From contig CP053150.1 of assembly GCA_014607495.2 (NCBI GenBank), positions 13,598,495 to 13,662,494 on the forward strand: a stretch of 64,000 nucleotides of DNA, given 5' to 3'. Source of the DNA: Carposina sasakii (taxonomy: Eukaryota; Arthropoda; Insecta; Lepidoptera; Carposinidae). Below are positions 22,246-36,570 of the stretch, piece by piece; within the stretch, counting starts at the first letter, position 1, and the number at the start of each line of letters is the position of its first letter. The position numbers and the translations under genes were made by a program. Under the pieces are notes generated by a model. The model saw nothing but the letters and a program-made list of their open reading frames with translations, had not been told where the DNA came from and did no database searches.

Positions 22246-25200
22246 CTATTTCATAATGTTTTGTATGTAAAGAGGGTAAATGGGAGCAAAAGCATTTTTT
22301 TCTTATATCTACTCGTATTTATAAGAATAAAATAGTTGTCAATGTTTCGTAGGTACAGTATAGGTATATGCAGCATATTTAATGTAAATTAATAAATAAT
22401 AAAAAATAATAATATTATAAACTTTAATGCTCATTCCTATTTTGAATAAAATTTCTATATTTCTATGATCTAATATTTCAAACTTTCCATTTCACAAAAG
22501 GACAATCTCATACATATCTTATGAAAATAAACATTTCAACATCAGACTAATATGTTATGTCAACACAGTTGCAATTAACTGTACTAAGGGTGATTGCACA
22601 TCGAGCGAACTATGTCAACTTTACAACCTAGCATTATGATTTAAATATGTACCTACTTAAATAAATACGTTGGGTATGTGTGTGGGTGACTTTTATTTAA
22701 AGTCAACTAACATAATTATAAATTGATCAAATGAATTGGGTCAATCCTTAACATATTTCACCGTTCGAATATCCTTGAGAAGGACATACATCACTCAAGC
22801 CATGAGGAATTTACTGTTGAACAAAGGCATGGTCCTGCAGTTCTGGCTACTCTATTTCGAAAAAACAGCCCAGCATATGTATGTAAAAGTAAGTCTAAAG
22901 CCGCACTACGGTAAAACCGCCGCGTTTATAACGTTAACCGCGTAACTGCTCGAGACGCACACACTACGGTTAAAAACCACGAATATGAGTTCTATGGACA
23001 ACAAATTTGTGCGTGGTTTTAAAATCAGTCGCGGAAAAAACCGAAAAGCCTATATCCAAAGTAAGGAAAAGCTAGCCCAATGTCCATCTATATGTGATCG
23101 CCCTAACACCGGACCGTTTCATGCACTTAATTCTTGTGATCGTATCTCACTATGTTACAATAGTAACATACAAACATCTGTTACACTCACTACAAATGCA
23201 AATCTTGAGTTAGTGCCGCCGTATATAATCATGTAGAAAGTGAGATAGGCAGATTTATTTAAACAGACTAACATAGAGATTGTGAATGATATAGGCATAG
23301 TTGATAGGGAGATATGTGAATAAATAACTACATTGTACGTTGTGCTTTCCATCTGGGCTTAATTTTAAGAAAAAATATAGATATATTTGATAGGGAGATG
23401 TGTGTACGTTATACCTAAATCTTAACTTAATTTAAAGTAGTGTCTATTTATTATGGAAACAGAAGTAGTAATAGTCTATCTCATGATATTTCGAGAAAAT
23501 AATGCTAAATTTTGATTAAAGCCTGTTCATCTACTTAATAAGTGTTAGGACACCTATACCTACCAATCCTAATTTCGAAACATAACTCTATATAATTTGG
23601 GAGCAACATTTCTCAATAATTGGTACAGATTTAGTAGGTAACTGTCGGTATCTATCTACAAAGAGGAAGTTAGTAATATAGGTACAATCAAAAAGAAACA
23701 AGATAAACAGGTAACAATTAAATACTTTGAGGATTGTATCATAAATATAAACAACGATTCTGTCATTGATCCCAAAAACTAATTTTAGTCATTGCGTAAT
23801 GGCAATCATCATTGTACGCTTCTATTGATCATTTGTAAAGTTCAAGAAGGTAGTAAATACTGAGTACCTAATAATAAATAGTTATCTATTAAAAAATAAC
23901 TGTTTTCGTATTCGTAGGTAAGTATCGAACCATATAGGTTAGATATCTACGTTTTATTTTGTTGATTGATTTTTTCTAATTATCCATGGTCAATATAGAA
24001 AAATATAGTTTTACCCATAGATACAAGTTCCTTGGTTTTACCTACCTATGAATGTATAAAGTGAGGTATGATAATGGGAGATAGGTCATTTAGATCTTTT
24101 TTTAATACAAGCTCAAGGCTTGTTAAAACATACATTATATTTTCTCGAGATAATATTAGTAAGAGTTGAAACACTCGGAACTAGCTGCCGACCTTCGTCA
24201 CACCCACTGAACCATTTGGTACAGTAGCTGCAGCACAAAATAGATATTTGATTGACTTAACTTTACTTCCACAAATTCATCTGATGACATAGCCTTATCA
24301 AAATAGGAGTATAGTCGTATTTGCTTTGAATAACGCAAACGAAACTGTTGCAGCTGCGTTTGTAACATAACAAACTTATATTTGAAGCATGGCTCGAAAA
24401 CAGGATACAAGACTCACGACATATCTTTGCATTTACATGGCATACTAGTTCTATTTTAAATATTTGACAATACAATTTTTTCTGAATATTTTTTTGTTTA
24501 TATTTTAAATCTGTTTATTTAAATCTTTTAATCGGATTTTCAGATTTAAATTAAACAATGAGCCAGACAGTTGGATTTAAACGATAGGAATCTGCAGTTT
24601 TTGTAGTTTCATTTAATTGAGACATCATAATTATCTTTAAATCGTCAGCTTCAAATATCGTGATCGGCTATTTTGTTGTTATTGGATCTGCATAAATCTG
24701 TAAATCTAACTTCTCATAGTATTATTCATATTTAATCTTAGTATTAAATCAGACTAGCTTAAACACGTCAATTTAAATGACCATTTATACGTACAATTTA
24801 TTGTTTACATAAAATTTGATTACTTTACTTTTAGGAAGTTGTTTGCCAATAACTACGAGTATAGTTTACGCAGCGAAAAATACGACTTAATAAAGTTAAT
24901 TTCGCGTTACAGCATTAAAAAGTTTAATATTAACAAAATTATTTTGTTTTGCACCTGCTGCTACTGTTTAAAAACAATAGACAGCAAGACTATATTTTAA
25001 AACTTGACCACCTGGCCTCCTTGAGGTCTGACCCCGGTGTATCCTATCGTTTTTGTGGAAGTTAGGAAATCTGCCAATCTCCTGTCAAATACTGATTGAA
25101 ACGGTCAGTGTTTACAAAAAAAAAATTGGATCGATTTAAACGAAAGGTTAACAAAGAAGTGGACTCTAATGCAACTTAACTTGAGTAAAAAGTGCGATCT

Positions 25201-25481
25201 TTGAACCACGATCGAGCACTTGGTCGTAATAAGGGCATGGTTAGAAATAATAATAGATGTTGATTTCAAGGTGCACTCAATAATACACATGTTCCGTTTC
25301 AGGGTCTTTATTACTTCATTCGTTTCAATAAGAGAGTTTTACTACGATGTGAGGTTGTGTTTTATGATAGTTCTCATTCAATAATTATAGGCTAAAAGGC
25401 GGCTAAAAACCGGCTAAGGGCATTTTGTTTTGTCTATATTGAACTTTTAGAGAAATAAAACATTATAAAGATACAGGATAG

Positions 25482-25518
25482 ATTTGTAAAAAAGTAAATA
25501 CTTTTACTTTTTTACAAA
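25482..25518. repeat. Perfect short palindrome
   Basis: ATTTGTAAAAAAGTAAA, three bases, and then the exact complement TTTACTTTTTTACAAAT. The 17-bp stem with a tiny loop is AT-rich and has no evident role. Confidence 0.85.
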
Positions 25519-27394
25519 TAAGTTAGTAAGTTTTCTAGGGCACTACAATCGATAATAAACATAGGTATTGTTTATAAATAAAGTGATAAACATAAAATTA
25601 TAACTACATTGACCAATCAAAATTAAGGTTTTGCTACAAAAAAGCAAAGGAAGCCATATAAATATTTGGCAAACCCACGGAAATGAATATAGAGAAGCCA
25701 ATATAAAAATTTAAACTTTTGCCATTTTAATTTCGTAACTTTGAAATGAATATTCATGGATTTGCAACTGTTAATTATAAAAGCATCCTGCACATCTTGG
25801 TGTCGGTTTAGGAAAACTAAATGCGGTTTACCTACGGAAAAGGTTAGTTGACCAATTTGGTCGCTTAACATGTGTTTCGACACCTGTGCCTTAGGATGTA
25901 TGTAGGTGAGGCAAGCCATGGTCCATTGATGTTATGATTAATTTTAGTGATTGCGATTCCGTAAAGGTTTAAGTATCATGTGTATATATCATGTGGTAAT
26001 AGGAAAGGATAAACTATACATATGTGGGGGTGGTAAAAAAGGAAGCGCTTCCGGTTCCACCGCGCAATTAGTTCTTGTTTATCCTTTGTGTAAGTATACC
26101 TACTCCATTTGATGTGAAAAATTCGATTTCGTGTTCTAGGGTTTATTGGACTTTGGTTCTGTTTGCGTCCGATAGATGTTTCTTCAATGTGCAGTTTATA
26201 TGAATTTGAGAAGAAAATTTATTTTGATTTGCATTTTGAAAAAACATATCATTCAACTAAAAATGATCAAAGGTTGTCTAGTCTAAACATGTAAAAAAGG
26301 CTCGCTTGAAAGGTGATACTGCACTAGAAATCATACTAGAGTTGAGATGTTTGTCTTTATTATAAGCAGCTATGATTTGTAACTCGTTACACCACAATCT
26401 CAAGATCAGTCCATAACTAATTTCATACAAATATCAGGTGACTGCCCGCGGGTACTTGCGTGAGTAACACCGACATGAATTGCTACACACATCATACTAA
26501 ATTCATTATGGAACTACAGTTAGAAAACGTTGGAATAGAAAAAGACATATTGCGCTGATCCTAAATGAATGGAAATAGCGGAGAAAGAAGATGAGTTAAA
26601 AATCATTTTTGTAGAAATTATTAGATTTTGTCTTAAATCCATGTCTATTAAACAAATAAATACTTTTTAATACAAAACGTTGTCATCTTGTGCCGTGACT
26701 AAGTAACGTTTTTATAAAAATAGATAATTAAACGAGAGTAGATACATTCATAAGTCGGAAACAAACATCGATCTAAATACATGATATTAATGTTTGCGAG
26801 TAGCGGGATTCGAAACTGGAATCAGCAGGAGGCAGGCAGGATGCCTACAATCTACCTACACCAATCGGTCGTCTGATGACTTTTATTTATACCACATTTT
26901 AGTAGACTTAATCCAATAAAGATGACTATAGATTATGGGGAAAGTTAGTAGATAAAGGCGTCGAAGCTGTAAGATTGATAGGTAATTAAAGCTCGATATA
27001 CACGGAAGTGGTTGCTTGTAAATGTCAGCTACTCGCTCATGTTAACTTCACTGATAAACTACTGATATACAATGGATACTGTGTAAGCTACTGTTGAATT
27101 TACCGGTTTATTAGAAGTAGACTGTTTGTTTTTTAACCAAGATAACAGGCTTCGCTATCACAAACACTAGTTCATCTTTCTAATATCCACATATTATCCG
27201 TATGTGATGTGCTGGATAGGTATCTAGCTGGAATATAGGTACATCCATAGAACTCATCTACTTATGTTCTATAAAGTTAATTTTACTACTTACGAGTACT
27301 TTAAAACTTCATAAAATTACGTATAAGCATAGAGGAATTAGTACATGAAAACTCATAACGTGAACTCGTTAATAATATTAGTACACCTACATAC

Positions 27395-27672
27395 ATACAT
27401 ACATATAATCACGCCTTTATCCCTTACGGGGTAGGCAGAGCACCAAGGGCCGATAGAACCACACGGTGCTACTTCTGACCAAATTTGAGAGCATAGTTGA
27501 GATGTACAAGTTCGGTTAGTAGTGACAGGTGGTTAGACCATCATCGCCTACAAAACACCAAAACCATCTTGTCCCTCTACATTCCTCTATGCCTCTACTG
27601 ACTTGTACAGTATGCCCGGGAAGAGAAGCAGCTGAAGTATTATACGTTTTTTTTCACTCACAGAGCAGCATA
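27395..27672 (-). mobile_element. Dispersed repeat family B, copy 2 (inverted)
   Basis: This is the inverted partner of 13715-14005. The plus strand begins with (CATA)n next to ATCACGCCTTTATCCCTTAC and ends TTCACTCACAGAGCAGCATAGAAG. The ATGT-type tail is longer here than in copy 1. Confidence 0.85.
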
Positions 27673-27774
27673 GAAGTTATATATACCTAACATTAATAAC
27701 TAATCTAATTAAATTTAATTTAAAAACACCATCAACATACTATCTCAAATGCACCAAGGTCATGCACTAATCGT

Positions 27775-27815
27775 TCTGAAATCGATAGTTATCGATATGC
27801 GATATATCGAACAAT
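27775..27815. promoter_or_regulatory. Cluster of ATCGAT/TATCGATA palindromes
   Basis: ATCGATAGTTATCGATATGC followed by GATATATCGAAC contains one exact TATCGATA and two related palindromes within 35 bp. It could be a DREF/BEAF-type site. Nothing else marks a promoter here. Confidence 0.2.
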
Positions 27816-28625
27816 AGACGAGGCGATGATCTCGATCGAAGTGGGTCAGTCGATTTTCATTTAGATCAATTTTTGTTAATGCTTATTGCGATTTCGTAAT
27901 TATATTTTTGTTAAATAATATCTTGATTGATAAATGTTAGACGGTTACTTGTTGTTGAATGCAGTTAGATGGTTGGTGCCTTCGGGGCGAATTCTTGAGG
28001 ACCATTTAAGTAACGGTGTATTATTAGGTGTTTTAACAACGTTATGTAAGTGTTGTTTTAACGGAGTAGGGTTATTTTAATATACCGTGTCGTAATATTT
28101 AGCTGTTGATTATTAAAATACTACATACATAGGTATTTGGTCTTATACATAGAAAACTAACGGCGGCAAGACGAATAAATAATAAAACAATGAATTACAA
28201 GTGTGTATGGACTGTATTCATTTAGAGAGAATTTTTTTGTGGAGTACTAACAAGAAAACGTTTGCTCATCATTTACTCTATTACCTTAAACCTAACAAAT
28301 TTTATAATATAATAGCAATAAAAATAAGCTAGATATAGGTAAAGTTGACGTATCCAGGTATTACACAACTGCGTCTACTTGGCTGCGCCAGCGCAGACTC
28401 GCGATGCGCGTGAGATGCTAGATAACATTGTCACTTACGCAGCTCGCTTTCACTTGATGTCGCTTTTCACATGACACGACTGTCGGATGCTATGTCACGG
28501 AATATGAATTTATTATCTAACTGTACTAGTTGTAAATCTTATTCAGATATTTTGAAGAAAGATAGGTACTGGAAAAAATCTTGTGTGTTATTGATGTTAT
28601 AATTGATATTACCATTTATGACGCA

Positions 28626-28668
28626 AGCTAGCATGACAATATTGACATTGTCATGCTAGCGTGTTAGC
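28626..28668. repeat. Perfect inverted repeat GCTAGCATGACAAT
   Basis: GCTAGCATGACAAT, ATTGAC, ATTGTCATGCTAGC gives a 14-bp perfect stem with a short spacer, flanked by ACGCAA and GTGT. It could be the residue of a foldback element. Confidence 0.8.
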
Positions 28669-29774
28669 TATAAACTATATCTCTCGGCCTTTTATAACAG
28701 CTAACTCTATACGCCCAAACTCGGCACAAGACCTAACTTCACGAACTGTATACCTCAGTCAAAATAGTTTTAATAAAAACATAAGTATGTAAACCAAAAT
28801 AAAATAAATTTCCGAACACTTTTTTTTAGAAACCGATTTTAATCTATAATAGTCTTTCCATAGTTATAGTCTTGTATTTATCATTCCTGTCACGATATCA
28901 ATCTAAAGTCAAACAAGTATAGGTATATCTATATATTGAGCTGAAAACCAGTTTACTTACGCCAAATGTTGGCCCGATTTGTGGTAAAATTTGTTTAACT
29001 AATAGTTCAAGTTCCAGTAATTAACTTAATGACCCGGCCGGCACTGCTATTAATTGCCAGTGTTGCGAAATAGCATTTAATCGATATCGAATTAAATACG
29101 TTCTAAAATTTGTTTATTTACCGCCATAGAGAAAAAGTTAACATTTCTCATGATACTCACTCAGAAAATACTTCAGAATTCATAGAGATCCAAATAATTG
29201 TAACATCTTATTACAGAAGTGTAACTAAATCTCATAAATATATAACAATCATCGACTTCACACTCAGAGAAAACAAAATAGCATACCTCACTCACGGGAA
29301 CAGTTACATGGAGCGTAAGTGTAAAAGAGCCCTCTATTGGACATATAAAATATCATTATGGGTAGTCACATACATGCTGCATACTGGTTAAGCCTACCTG
29401 TAAAGCTACTAAAAATGTAGCTATCCCTCGGTCTATTCTATAAATAAGGAGCAAACTACTGATGACATGACAAAACCTCTAGTTCTAATGTATGGAGAAC
29501 AAGCAGAGAGAATAGAGGCACGGCCGTGGGCAGAATCATCCCCAATAATCTTTTATTAAACGACAGGAGCAACAAACTAACCCACGTGTGGACGGCCATC
29601 GAGATTGGCCCCATTTACATATATTGACAGTTTAGATCTTTCTAGAAATGTCGCCGGGATGTTGAAGAATTGGAATAACATCCTTGTGTTTGGAATAAAA
29701 AGCATCATGCTTTAACGGGATCAACAAAGAGCTTAATTTACTGCGATTGTAACAACCTACATACATTATACACA

Positions 29775-29815
29775 CGGCTATGTATGTATGTATGTATTTA
29801 TGTATGTAAGTATAT
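29775..29815 (+). repeat. (TATG)n microsatellite
   Basis: TATGTATGTATGTATG followed by TATTTATGTATGTAAG. It is a simple tetranucleotide run, possibly the tail of a retroposed element. Confidence 0.8.
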
Positions 29816-32800
29816 TTTATTTTTGTTTATAATAAAGTTACCGAGCTTTATGTGTCTGTACATATTATTACCTTTATAACTTATTGCTCTCACTTTGCTC
29901 TCTGGTATGCTGGAAGAAATCTCTTGCAGAGAGACGCACGCCTTTGTATGCATTTCATTTGTAATTTTTTTGTATTTATTGTTATGTTTTGTATACAATA
30001 AAGAATAAGAATAAGACTATGTTCCAAACATGGGGTAGCTAAAACTGCAGGATCATGAAGGAGTTCCCCATACTTATGTTTAGCATAAGCGGGAATAATG
30101 ACAAAAATGTATACCTATAATATAAGCAAAATTCTGCAATTGAAAATGTTCTAGTATCCTTTTTTACTTCTTTGCAAAATAGGTGTCAAAGTTGTATTTA
30201 TATGTTTAGGGCGACTGACATTAGGATTTGTCACGAAACCGTCGCATGCGCAGATAGTTTTAAATCTTAATTGACTTCTTACGAGCAGTTAAAAGTGGAA
30301 TTGCCTGTTTTTATATATTAGAATGTGGCACGCTAACGTAATTAGATTTGTTCAACTACCTGGCTCTTTGAGTATCTAAATATAATCTATAGATATATAT
30401 TCAACTAAATGCAGTACCAGATTTAATATTGCAAAACATGATTTTAATATACTTATAGAAATCCTGATCCTTGACAACTTTCTGATATCATAATCTAGTA
30501 GATACTATAACTTATTTTATTATGTACTATTACCACTATAACTGAGTTTTCTCTTGCTCCTTATGTCTGACTTCAATTTATTCAATCAATGCTAAATGAG
30601 GATTGGATTGGAAAAAGAACGGTAGGTACTCGTAAGCCTAAAGAGTCACCAAAATGCTCAAATGTGTTAAACGCAGAGTCTCCAATAAAGGTAGAGTAAA
30701 AAGGTGGCTTATTAATTTCATTGGTCACAACCAACGGACAGATTTCTTGCATAACATCTGAGACAAATTCGTTGACACTGACCAACGTGCTTACAACAGC
30801 CTACCTCAATGTCGCCCTACTTTCCAACGGTAATCAGATAAACATACAGACAGTATAACAAACAAACACACCGCTATATCACGTTGAATAAATCTCGAGT
30901 CCATTCATACAGCTTTAAATTAAACTTTGGATCATTGCATTAAAGCACACAATGAAATTTGATACAATATCGTAACTGCATAAAGAGCTTAATACCTTAG
31001 GCGGAGACAATAGCAAATCGAGATCATTAAGACTATTAACACTACTCTTGAAAACGACAAATATACCATTAGTGTTACATTATAATTTGAACTTTATGAT
31101 AATGACCATGCAGTTTTAGTTTAAATACACGCAGAATTGCAGCAGGATGCAGAAATAGGCGCCAGGTTCTATGTAGATAATTATAATACCAGTGTAAGGA
31201 CAATCACAAAATGTAAACTTGTGGGAGTAGAATGATTATGATTGTTGGCAACAATTGAACCAGGGCAACATAAATTGATAATTGTATTGTTACAAAACGT
31301 TATTGCAATAATATTATTATCTAAAATCGTTGTGTCAATAAAGAATGTGGGCTAGTAATAAATCTATATCCCTTTCAAATTGGAACTGAATGATACATTT
31401 GTTATGTCCTCAAAAATTTATTGTTAAAGCCTACGATAAGCCACGTAAAATTTGTATGATTGATTGAACTTTAAAATGTGTATCAAGATCAAATTCCGCA
31501 CAGCAAATAAAAATTAGAATGTTAATAAATTAGTCAATCAAATAAAATGCTTTAAAGGTTGACATAATACGAGTATAATAGGTTTTGGTGACCTCAATTA
31601 ATAAGATTATGGTAATAATATTTTATCACAATTTTGGATAGGCTTCGCTTGATACTATATGAGTACATTAATTACTTTCTAAGATAAAGCAATATATGTT
31701 ATATTTATATGACAATATGTATGTAGAAAACCAGGAAGAAGAGAAATATGCAAAATCATGTTGCAGGAAATTCGATGGTTTACTCGTATGATTTCCTCGA
31801 ACTATCTACTTATGTAACCAAACATGTGTTACAACTACCAATACCGACTACCGTGTTACGTTTAACAAAAACCAAGGTTGACTGCAACGAGCTATTGTCC
31901 ATACTAGCACACATGGGTTCCGTAGAACTAACAAAGAACAGAGATATCGATAAGAAGACAATAAAGCACACAATAAACAATAACATTCAGATATTGCTGT
32001 TGCAACATGGAATGGTTATTCGAATAGTTGAGATCGTGTGCATTTTATATCACTTCGATTTTGGGTGATAGGAATTTGTAATGCGGTTCTATAACGCAAA
32101 TTTATAGTTTAAGATAATAATCTTGCCTTAATCTAATTCAAAAAGATGATTAGAACAAAAAAACATTTTTTTTTGTGAAAAGGTGTGAAGAAATAGGACT
32201 CTCTTCCTCAAGAGAGAACTAAGGCAAAACGCGATTCACATTCGTAAACCTTTAGAGCGGGCGAGTAGACTAGGTACCTACTACAAATCAAAGTTACAGT
32301 GGTAGAGAAGGATTTGATGTCAAGGATAGGTACACAAGTAGTGACATTTATCAGCCATTTGCTTATTACATGTGCACACATACACTTAGGCCAACAAAGG
32401 CTTGGATATTTAAAAATATTTTAATCGATTTTATACTAAAAATTTTATTATGATTTCCATTCCTGTTAGGAAATTCTAATGTTAACTCTTCTTGAAAATA
32501 GTGATAAATAGAAATAATTTATGGGATTGAGCTGTCTACGCCTGTTTTATTGCAATCAAGCCCCATCTTCCACATCTCACTGTTCGGCAAATTCAAAAAA
32601 GCTGCCAAAATGTAACAGTTGGAAGAGAGTTGTCACCTATCAGTGGAACGACGTGACACAAAATTAGGTATTTACGGAAACTGTCTATAGCCGTGGATTA
32701 GAACGTAGTTTTCTTTTGATTGTTGAGGTGGGCGGATCGGCGACACGTCTCGGAGCTGCATTAAAATTGGGTCAACTCTTAGTAATCCGAACACCTGGCC

Positions 32801-35579
32801 GGCTTTGTCTCATTGTTTACAATCACATTTATTATAGACTTATAGTATTTGTAGCTAGTTATTTTGTTATGTTAATATTTTGTATAGAATGTGCTCGGTC
32901 TAACTAGATTTTTAGTTTTATTAAAATTTTATTTTTAAACAACTCAAACCCATGTTAATTGTAGGTAGAAGACGAATAAGAAAGTTAAACCCAAGAAAAT
33001 CTAAATGGATGGAAGTTCACGTCACAATCTTATTGCTACCAAATAAGAAGCCATTAGAAGATTTTTAAAAACTAACATAAAATAGCTTCAGTTATAGCAA
33101 ACTATAGACAACAACTTGAACTTTTTTCGATCGCTCTACATTTCCTTATAAGTTACTTAAACTATCGCAAAACAGACAACGCCATTACGCTTAACGCGTG
33201 GTTATCATCAGATTGGATCCAAGATAGTATACCAAGTACCCGCAATCGGCTTTACCCCATTTTTACGGAATCAAACCGACGACAGAGGGGGCTATTCTTT
33301 CGCATAGTAAAAAGAGCAATTGTTGCCTTAAACAGTGGGTAGTTATTTATCGCCTCGGACACCAGCGCCCCCTATACCATACCACTGACAACCGACCAAT
33401 TCGACGTCCACTCCGTATTTATTATTTTTTCAATGCGGACAATGCGTTGTACTACTTAGCGGCGCCTTTATGGACGATTTAGAGTTACCTTTATCTAGTC
33501 AATTTAAAAAGATTTACAGTATCGTTTACATTATGCCTTTTGAGGTGAACGCGAATATTTGTGATTTGTGATGAAATCTTGGCCGCCGTCCTATACAAAG
33601 TTTCTTTATCTAATAATTTCACCGCAGACATGTCATCTTACTTTAGATGCAACGATACGCTCTAGAAAATTAGACAAGAGCTTATTAATTTTATACAACA
33701 TCAAACCCTAAACTGAAATAACCCCTTTCCCGGCTCCAGAGAAAATATATCACCATCTTAACCACAAATGAACCTAACTCAGTCGAACACTATAGCTATA
33801 AGAAATCTCCACGAAGCTGGATCTCTCTGTAATGTACTTCCGTACACGATAAATCCAATTAATTCGAATAAAATTAAACTAAAGCCGTACATAAGCGTAC
33901 ATTTGCCTATCGGACGTCCCCGAACAACCTCCTAATTATAGGAGGCAATGTTCGATCTTTATTGTCCCTACATAAGATCTGGTCTAATTAAATCTGTAGT
34001 GTTGGTTTGGTACCATTAGGGGTTAGGGTATCTTTCCACTAGCAAAGCTAGGCGAGAACTAAGCGATTTTTTTCTAGTGTTTGGTATAGTTGAGACCAAC
34101 GACGATGTTTTATTTACAAAGGGTTTACAAAATGTTTTACCTACAAATAAAAAAATGAATGCATTGTTTAATATCACAGTAATCCATATTAGTTAAGTTT
34201 TGATGTCAAAAGCCGTATTAACTGGGGCGCGGTTTATTAGTAGCAACGAAGACGTTTAAGCACAAATTAATGTGAAAACGAACAAATCAATTTCAAATAA
34301 TAAAAACAATTTTATAATGCTGAAGTATATGATTATCATAAAATTATATGATTTCTTAAATTATTGCGTCTTTCCGGGTATAACTTTATGAGAAAGATAA
34401 TGCAATGCGGGATTCATAAAGTGGGTCAGAGAAAGAAATACAGATATTGCAAAATAAAATTTGATACTTCATAAATAATATTGTAATTTTTTTTTCATAG
34501 TATTATATTACAACGTTCAATCTGCATGTATTGTAAACATAAAAGAGCTTTTTTGTTACTTTATTACGTATGGAACTTAATAGCTAACTAGTCAAAAGTG
34601 GGTTTGTATTTTTCATATTTCTGCCCCACCTCCTAATGGTAATTTATACGTATACTTCTTATTTTTATAGTAAAATTTTATTGGAGCATTACCTTAAATC
34701 TGTGTGTAGCATTAGTTGGTAGTATTAGGGAGATGTTCGTGTGTGTGCATCTGATAGTCTGAATGCGAGGCGACACTTCCTACTCTGCGCACGCGACGAA
34801 AAACTAACTAAGACCCACTAACTCAAATGTTTTCTATTTAAAAATGATGGTGGCGATTGCTAATTGTTATAAAAGCATCCTCTAGGATTAACATTTTTAA
34901 TGTTTTATACATTTTTTTGTATACAAAACCTGTGTCAATATTATGTAATTACTCTATTAGTTATCATATATTTCTAGAATGGCTCTTGACCATAATGAAA
35001 TACAACCGCAATTTAGTTAATACTAGAGTTAGAACTCATTTTCTAGCTAATGTTTTAAGTTGTGTATGTAAATTATGAATAGCTCTGCCACTACTCCCTT
35101 TTTTCTAACATGACCCATTTGTTAACCCAAATAAATCGTATCCCGAAAAGCTATATTTTACAAGCACAAGTCTTGTAGACCTAGCTCCAATAAATCACGA
35201 GAAACATGAGTTGCGATGATCGTAGCTGGTGGGACTTCCGCGTCGTTATGCCGCGCGAGGGCGTGCCGATGCCATCGCTGCACGCCTCCCGACTATTGTC
35301 TGATCACTGTTTGCTCTGCCACCTTGCATGTCACTACTGTCTTCGAGATGCAATCTATTGCGAATGGAAATAGACGACAGGGCATGTTGTTGCGTGATTT
35401 TTTTTTGTAATAATTAATGATTACACTGTTTGTTTTCCTAAATAAATAAAAATAAATTAAATGATTTGTGTGACGGATTGTGTGATTCGAGAGTTAATGA
35501 CGATTTTTTGGCATGTAAAGGTATGGAAATGCCAGGTTATGTTTGAGAGACTGTACCAAAAATGTAGTCTACTGTACTA

Positions 35580-35663
35580 TACTATACGCCAACCGTCGTG
35601 GTACACGCAGTCATAAAACGTTTATATGACAGCGCGTGCCACGACGCTAAGGTTGGCGTATAG
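35580..35663. repeat. Compact 84-bp hairpin
   Basis: CTATACGCCAACC pairs with GGTTGGCGTATAG (13 bp). After a 5-nt bulge on the 3' side, GTCGTGG pairs with CCACGAC, and then about 14 further positions pair with two mismatches, up to a loop around AAACGTTTA. The structure fits either a very small MITE or a microRNA precursor. The sequence alone cannot decide. Confidence 0.8.
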
Positions 35664-36387
35664 AATAGTGAGATTCTGTTTCTACTTCTATTATCATAAT
35701 TGAACGTTTTTTAAAGTTAACAGCAAAATATAAAATGGCGCATTTGATGTTATTCTAGTATAACTATATAACAGTTTTTTAAAAACCGTTCGATATGAAA
35801 AGGAATATTGGATTTGTATGAAAACAATAAAATCGAAGATTAAATCTAAGAAATGCATCTCTCAACATTGGTTATTGAAATTGGCTGTTTTGTCAAGGTT
35901 GTTACCTTCTGTCTGGTTCCGGTTTCTTATGTTTAGAAAGAGATCACGCCTCTCAATGACTGTCTATGTATTTGTATGTTTGTTATCTAGAGTAGAGGTA
36001 GTTATTGATGTGTGACCTCAGATACTAACATCAGTAACACCTAAAAGGTAGGGCAATATGTGAACAACATTTTGACTCATCTGAACACAGAATAATAAAA
36101 GTATAAGAGTATATAAACAGGAGTAGCGGGCAACAGCTAGTAATGAATAAACTTTGACTATAAGTATGTCAAATCCCGAGGCTAGTTAACATGTTAATAT
36201 TTTCGAACTGGCCAATGATGCAAGCTGCAATCAAATCGGTTATCGACGTATTCGCACGCACGCTTGCTTAATTGTTGCGGTAAGACTTAGGTAACGGTCG
36301 CCTAAACTGGCTCGCAGGCATGCGTCGGGACATGGTATACCTATGGAGGAATAATGAAAAAGAGGTGGCCGAACCTACAGTAGTATT

Positions 36388-36570
36388 TTGAGTCCCATTT
36401 TACCCAACTGGGCCAGGGAGAGGGTTATGTTTTTCTAGTGTACGAATGTGTGTATTGCATGCTCTAGCACCTAAATGGGTGGTTGCAATACAGCTGGAGA
36501 GTTATCATTGGATTTGTCATGAATTCTTTACGCATTCGGATTTTTTAGAGATATAAATGTGGTTATGAAA
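36388..36570 (+). repeat. Dispersed repeat family E, copy 2
   Basis: It has the same blocks as 411-575: ACCCAACTGGGCCAGGGAG, GGGTTATGTTTTTCTAGTGTA, CATGCTCTAGCACCTAA and CTTTACGCATTCGGATTTTTT. Its function and class are unknown; it is most likely a retroposed short element. Confidence 0.7.

Noticed and set aside
25623..25919. 98-codon minus ATG ORF
   Set aside because: It is hydrophobic with low-complexity character and no family resemblance. It is treated as chance.
31748..32068. 106-codon ATG ORF
   Set aside because: It has no recognisable motif, no splice context and no GC shift. A few ORFs of this length are expected by chance in 64 kb.
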